NCBI RefSeq assembly: GCF_020829685.1
Contig: NZ_JAIVFR010000316.1
Location: 1 to 7,244 of the forward strand
Reading direction: 5' to 3'
Length of the DNA stretch: 7,244 bases
Origin: Nostoc sp. CHAB 5715
GTDB taxonomy: Bacteria > Cyanobacteriota > Cyanobacteriia > Cyanobacteriales > Nostocaceae
Below are positions 5,342 through 7,244 of the stretch, one piece after another (the stretch's first letter is position 1; each line of letters begins with the position of its first letter). Both the position numbers and the translations under genes were made by a program. Under the pieces are notes generated by a model, which worked only from the letters and a program-made list of their open reading frames with translations, ran no database searches and was not told where the DNA came from.

Positions 5342-5656
5342 TTACAGCTATTTTCAGGTAAATAGACCACGCGGTAGGGGTAAAGCGCATTGCTCATACG
5401 TGTCAACTTAAGCTAAAAGTAGCTTAACTGTTAGCTGACTCGCCCGCCTTGAACTAAAGTTCTAGGCTAATAGCTAAAGTCTACTAAAGTAGACTAAAGA
5501 TTTTTCGGATTATTTAGTCATCAAGAGATGACTTTCGCTATTAGCAAGGAACTTCAGTTCCTTGCGGGACATGACTTTTACGTTAAGTTGACACCAATGA
5601 GCAATGCGCTTTACCCCTACAACAGATGTGGTTCAAATACATGAAAACTGCTGTAA
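5342..5656. repeat. Arm-core-arm repeat element, copy 2 (MITE-like)
   Basis: This 315-bp element has the same organisation as copy 1: left arm 5342-5373 (32 bp), core 5374-5620 (247 bp), right arm 5621-5656 (36 bp). The left arm is the exact reverse complement of the right arm of copy 1 (32 of 32), and the right arm is the exact reverse complement of the left arm of copy 1 (36 of 36). The core, by contrast, aligns with copy 1 in direct orientation and is diverged, most strongly around 5428-5475. The left edge abuts the aldo/keto reductase fragment. No target-site duplication is visible. Confidence 0.85.
5408..5565. other. Five-hairpin array in the core of copy 2
   Basis: H1 is 5408-5427 (TTAAGCTA and TAGCTTAA around AAAG). 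H2 is 5446-5467 (GAACT/AGTTC inside GCCT/AGGC). H3 is 5478-5495 (AGTCTACT/AGTAGACT). H4 is 5516-5533 (AGTCATC/GATGACT around AAGA). H5 is 5544-5565 (GCAAGGAACT/AGTTCCTTGC around TC). Compared with copy 1, H3 and H5 are identical, H1 exchanges a T-G pair for T-A, H2 changes several stem bases on both sides, and H4 shifts its loop while remaining paired. Confidence 0.75.
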
Positions 5657-5669
5657 ATGCTCATTAGCT

Positions 5670-6004
5670 TAGGACTTACGCAGTGACAGAAAAGCCAAAA
5701 TAGCAGGTATTTTTTGCACAGATGCAATCATAACTAATCAGCCGGACATGATTTAACAATTCAAACATTTTAGACATTTTAGACGGTTACTGAGCGTAGC
5801 CGAAGTACGGGGATTTAAACCCCGATGGTTCCTGAGCGAAGTCGTTGGCGCAGCCTCTCGTAGAGAAGGACTGAAACTGGTGCTACATATAATGGTTGGG
5901 GTCTTAAACCCTTGAACTTACGATAAAGTGTGATTTGCAAAAGGCTGAAAGACGTATTTAAATTGATATACAGGATGATTCTTTGGTAAAGTGCGTAAGT
6001 CTTA
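5670..6004. mobile_element. 335-bp MITE-like element with TA ends
   Basis: The ends TAGGACTTACGCA (5670-5682) and TGCGTAAGTCTTA (5992-6004) are inverted repeats at 12 of 13 bases, with weaker pairing inside. Both are bounded by TA, as expected for IS630/Tc1-mariner-type transposition, which duplicates TA. The GGACTTACGCA end is, to my knowledge, frequent in filamentous cyanobacteria. No transposase is encoded. The interior carries smaller repeats: a CGGGG/CCCCG hairpin (5808-5824), two related CTGAGCG motifs (about 5790 and 5833) and GCGCAGCCTCTCGTAGAGAAG-type sequence (about 5849-5869), so it is a composite of nested repeats. Confidence 0.7.
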
Positions 6005-6056
6005 ACTTGAATTCGACGGCTTATATAGTGTCCGCTTAATTAGCTCAATCAAAAAG

Positions 6057-6144
6057 ACCTCTTGCTGATTTTACTATGCAAAATCGTCCCTCTTTGACGG
6101 GCGAGAGGGACAGCCTTGAACTAAGGTTCAAGGCAGGGAGAGGT
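6057..6144. ncRNA. Closed three-hairpin structure (candidate structured RNA or complex palindrome)
   Basis: An outer 6-bp stem (ACCTCT 6057-6062 with AGAGGT 6139-6144) encloses three perfect hairpins placed almost end to end: GATTTT/AAAATC (6067-6085), GTCCCTCT/AGAGGGAC (6086-6111) and GCCTTGAAC/GTTCAAGGC (6113-6134, 4-nt loop). The third resembles H2 of the repeat elements (GCCTTGAAC start). Read on the minus strand, the closing stem is followed by C and five T (complement of 6051-6055), so a terminator-like end is possible on that strand. Strand and transcription are unknown. It is not a tRNA, as arm lengths do not fit. It may equally be a DNA repeat. Confidence 0.45.
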
Positions 6145-6334
6145 TTGTCGAACTCATGTTAAGTCTTAAAATTCATACAGTTATTACTGTCACAACAGCA
6201 GATTAGTAATCAAAAACCTAACCTTCCAGCAGAGTTACCTGGAGAGGGGTACGGGCAAAGGTTTGCACAAGCATTACTAAAGTGGTGTTCTATTTTGCAA
6301 TGAAGTAACTTTCAAGGGTTAGGAGATAAGTTTT
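6145..6334 (+). promoter_or_regulatory. Leader region of the haemagglutinin-type gene
   Basis: This stretch should hold the promoter of the secreted protein gene. The clear signal is the ribosome binding site AGGAGA at 6321-6326, nine bases before GTG 6335, which decides that start. Weak small palindromes occur (ACAGT/ACTGT near 6177-6190, GATTA/TAATC near 6201-6211). I cannot identify a convincing -35/-10 pair. Confidence 0.5.
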
Positions 6335-7204
6335 GTGAGTTTAAGAAGTTGGTTTAATCGCGGTTGTCACTTAGGGTTGCCCTGCTTGGTGATTCTAGTG
6401 GGTGCGATTGGAATACAAGGAGGCTTACGCACATCCGCTCAGGTCACTGCTGATCCCTCTGTGGGAACTCAAGTGGAGCGAATCGACGACAGTACCTTGG
6501 ATATTACGGGGGGTACAACCGTTGGCAATACAAATTTATTCCATAGTTTCAGCAACTTTAGTATTAAAACTGAGGAGATAGTCACTTTTGAAAACGCCCC
6601 TACCATCAACAATATTTTGGTGCGAGTTACAGGGAGAAATCCCTCTGACATCCAGGGAACACTTCAAGCTCAAGGTAATGCTAATTTGTTTTTAATGAAT
6701 CCCAACGGCATCATATTTGGAGCAAATGCCGTTTTAAATATTAACGGTTCATTTATCGGCACAACAGCTAGTGCGATCCAGTTTCCGGGTGGTGGAGAAT
6801 TTTCCATGACTTCACCAGTCAATCCGCTTAACCCCTTGCTGAGAGTGAATCCTTCTGCATTTCTATTCAATCAAATTCTATCCCAGCCTGTTAAGCCGAT
6901 TCAAGTCAATGAAGCATTTCTACTCGTTCCTGAGAGTCAGAGTTTAGTGCTATTGGGAGGCGATGTGAATTTAGAAGGAGCGATCGTGTATGCTCCAGAT
7001 GGTCGAGTCGAATTAGGAGGATTGGCAGCAGGGGGAACGGTAGGGTTGAACATTGATAACAACAATTTCCGTTTAAATTTTCCTGAGAGTGTAGCGCGAG
7101 CAGATGTATCTCTTACCAATTTATCTAGTAAAACGCTGGCATCTGTTGGTGCTTTGGGGAGGCGATTTCCTCTATTATTTGTACGTGGGAGCAAACCAAC
7201 ATAA
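6335..7204 (+). CDS. Secreted filamentous-haemagglutinin-type TPS-domain protein, short or truncated
   Basis: A 289-residue protein with the TPS secretion domain of filamentous haemagglutinin/TpsA proteins, which are exported across the inner membrane by Sec and across the outer membrane by a TpsB (FhaC-like) pore. GTG start with a strong AGGAGA site. Residues 1-36 form a signal peptide: basic N-terminus, hydrophobic stretch CLVILVGAIGI, likely cleavage near TSA-Q. The TPS domain follows at about 40-160: GGTTVGNTNLFHSFSNFSI, FENAPTINNILVRVTG, and the NPNGI secretion motif at 122-126. After VELGGLAAGGTVGLNI and ARADVSLTN the usual repetitive beta-helix should begin, but the sequence loses similarity and stops at 7202-7204. 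Family members normally run to many hundreds of residues. The tail VGALGRRFPLLFVRGSKPT looks like out-of-frame or decayed sequence. No TpsB gene is in the window. Confidence 0.8.
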   Translation: MSLRSWFNRGCHLGLPCLVILVGAIGIQGGLRTSAQVTADPSVGTQVERIDDSTLDITGGTTVGNTNLFHSFSNFSIKTEEIVTFENAPTINNILVRVTGRNPSDIQGTLQAQGNANLFLMNPNGIIFGANAVLNINGSFIGTTASAIQFPGGGEFSMTSPVNPLNPLLRVNPSAFLFNQILSQPVKPIQVNEAFLLVPESQSLVLLGGDVNLEGAIVYAPDGRVELGGLAAGGTVGLNIDNNNFRLNFPESVARADVSLTNLSSKTLASVGALGRRFPLLFVRGSKPT

Positions 7205-7244
7205 CCGCAACCAAAAGTGGCTTCCGCTTCCCGAAACTGTTTGA

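Noticed and set aside
6057..6144. tRNA gene
   Set aside because: Arm lengths and loops do not fit a cloverleaf, there is no anticodon stem-loop of 5+7, and no T-loop consensus.
6231..6251. NtcA-type site near GTTACC...GGTAC
   Set aside because: The sequence does not match GTA-N8-TAC with correct spacing; probably chance.
6469..7194. Minus-strand ORFs of 60, 66 and 85 codons
   Set aside because: They are shadows of the haemagglutinin-type gene on the plus strand.

Overview
The window looks like chromosomal DNA of a filamentous, probably Nostocales-type, cyanobacterium. The evidence is five perfect HIP1 octamers (GCGATCGC at 1371, 4291, 4441, 4902 and 5087), AT-rich intergenic DNA crowded with small palindromic repeats, and cyanobacterial-type proteins (PrxQ peroxiredoxin, cysteine desulfurase, two-partner-secretion haemagglutinin). 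The genus is an inference.

Layout. Bases 2-100 hold the 3' end of an unrecognised gene. Bases 185-500 are a 316-bp repeat element (copy 1). Bases 543-710 are a nested tandem repeat. A rightward gene row follows: PrxQ-like peroxiredoxin (804-1283); a small nuclease-like protein and a 3-bp-spaced partner that resemble a toxin/immunity pair (1320-1739, 1743-2168); two paralogous stand-alone PD-(D/E)XK nuclease-domain proteins (2268-2924, 3127-3753) separated by a 130-bp MITE-like element; and a cysteine desulfurase (3759-4991). Facing them is the C-terminal half of an aldo/keto reductase (minus strand, 4939-5340), cut off at the edge of copy 2 of the repeat element (5342-5656). To the right are a 335-bp MITE-like element (5670-6004), a closed three-hairpin structure (6057-6144), and a secreted haemagglutinin-type TPS-domain protein (6335-7204) that ends much earlier than usual for its family.

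The most unusual structure is the pair of repeat elements that brackets the gene row. Their outer arms (36 and 32 bp) are identical between the copies but in inverted orientation, while their roughly 247-bp cores are diverged and in direct orientation. The core has therefore flipped relative to its arms in one copy, or was inserted twice in opposite orientation. Each core contains five consecutive hairpins, and in several of them both strands of the stem changed together between copies, so base pairing has been conserved rather than sequence.

Functionally, the nuclease-like genes suggest a small defence or conflict neighbourhood in a repeat-rich accessory region. No complete known defence system can be assembled from it: there is no helicase, methyltransferase, specificity subunit or Dnd partner. 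Peroxiredoxin and cysteine desulfurase are ordinary redox and sulfur-metabolism genes and may simply be neighbours.
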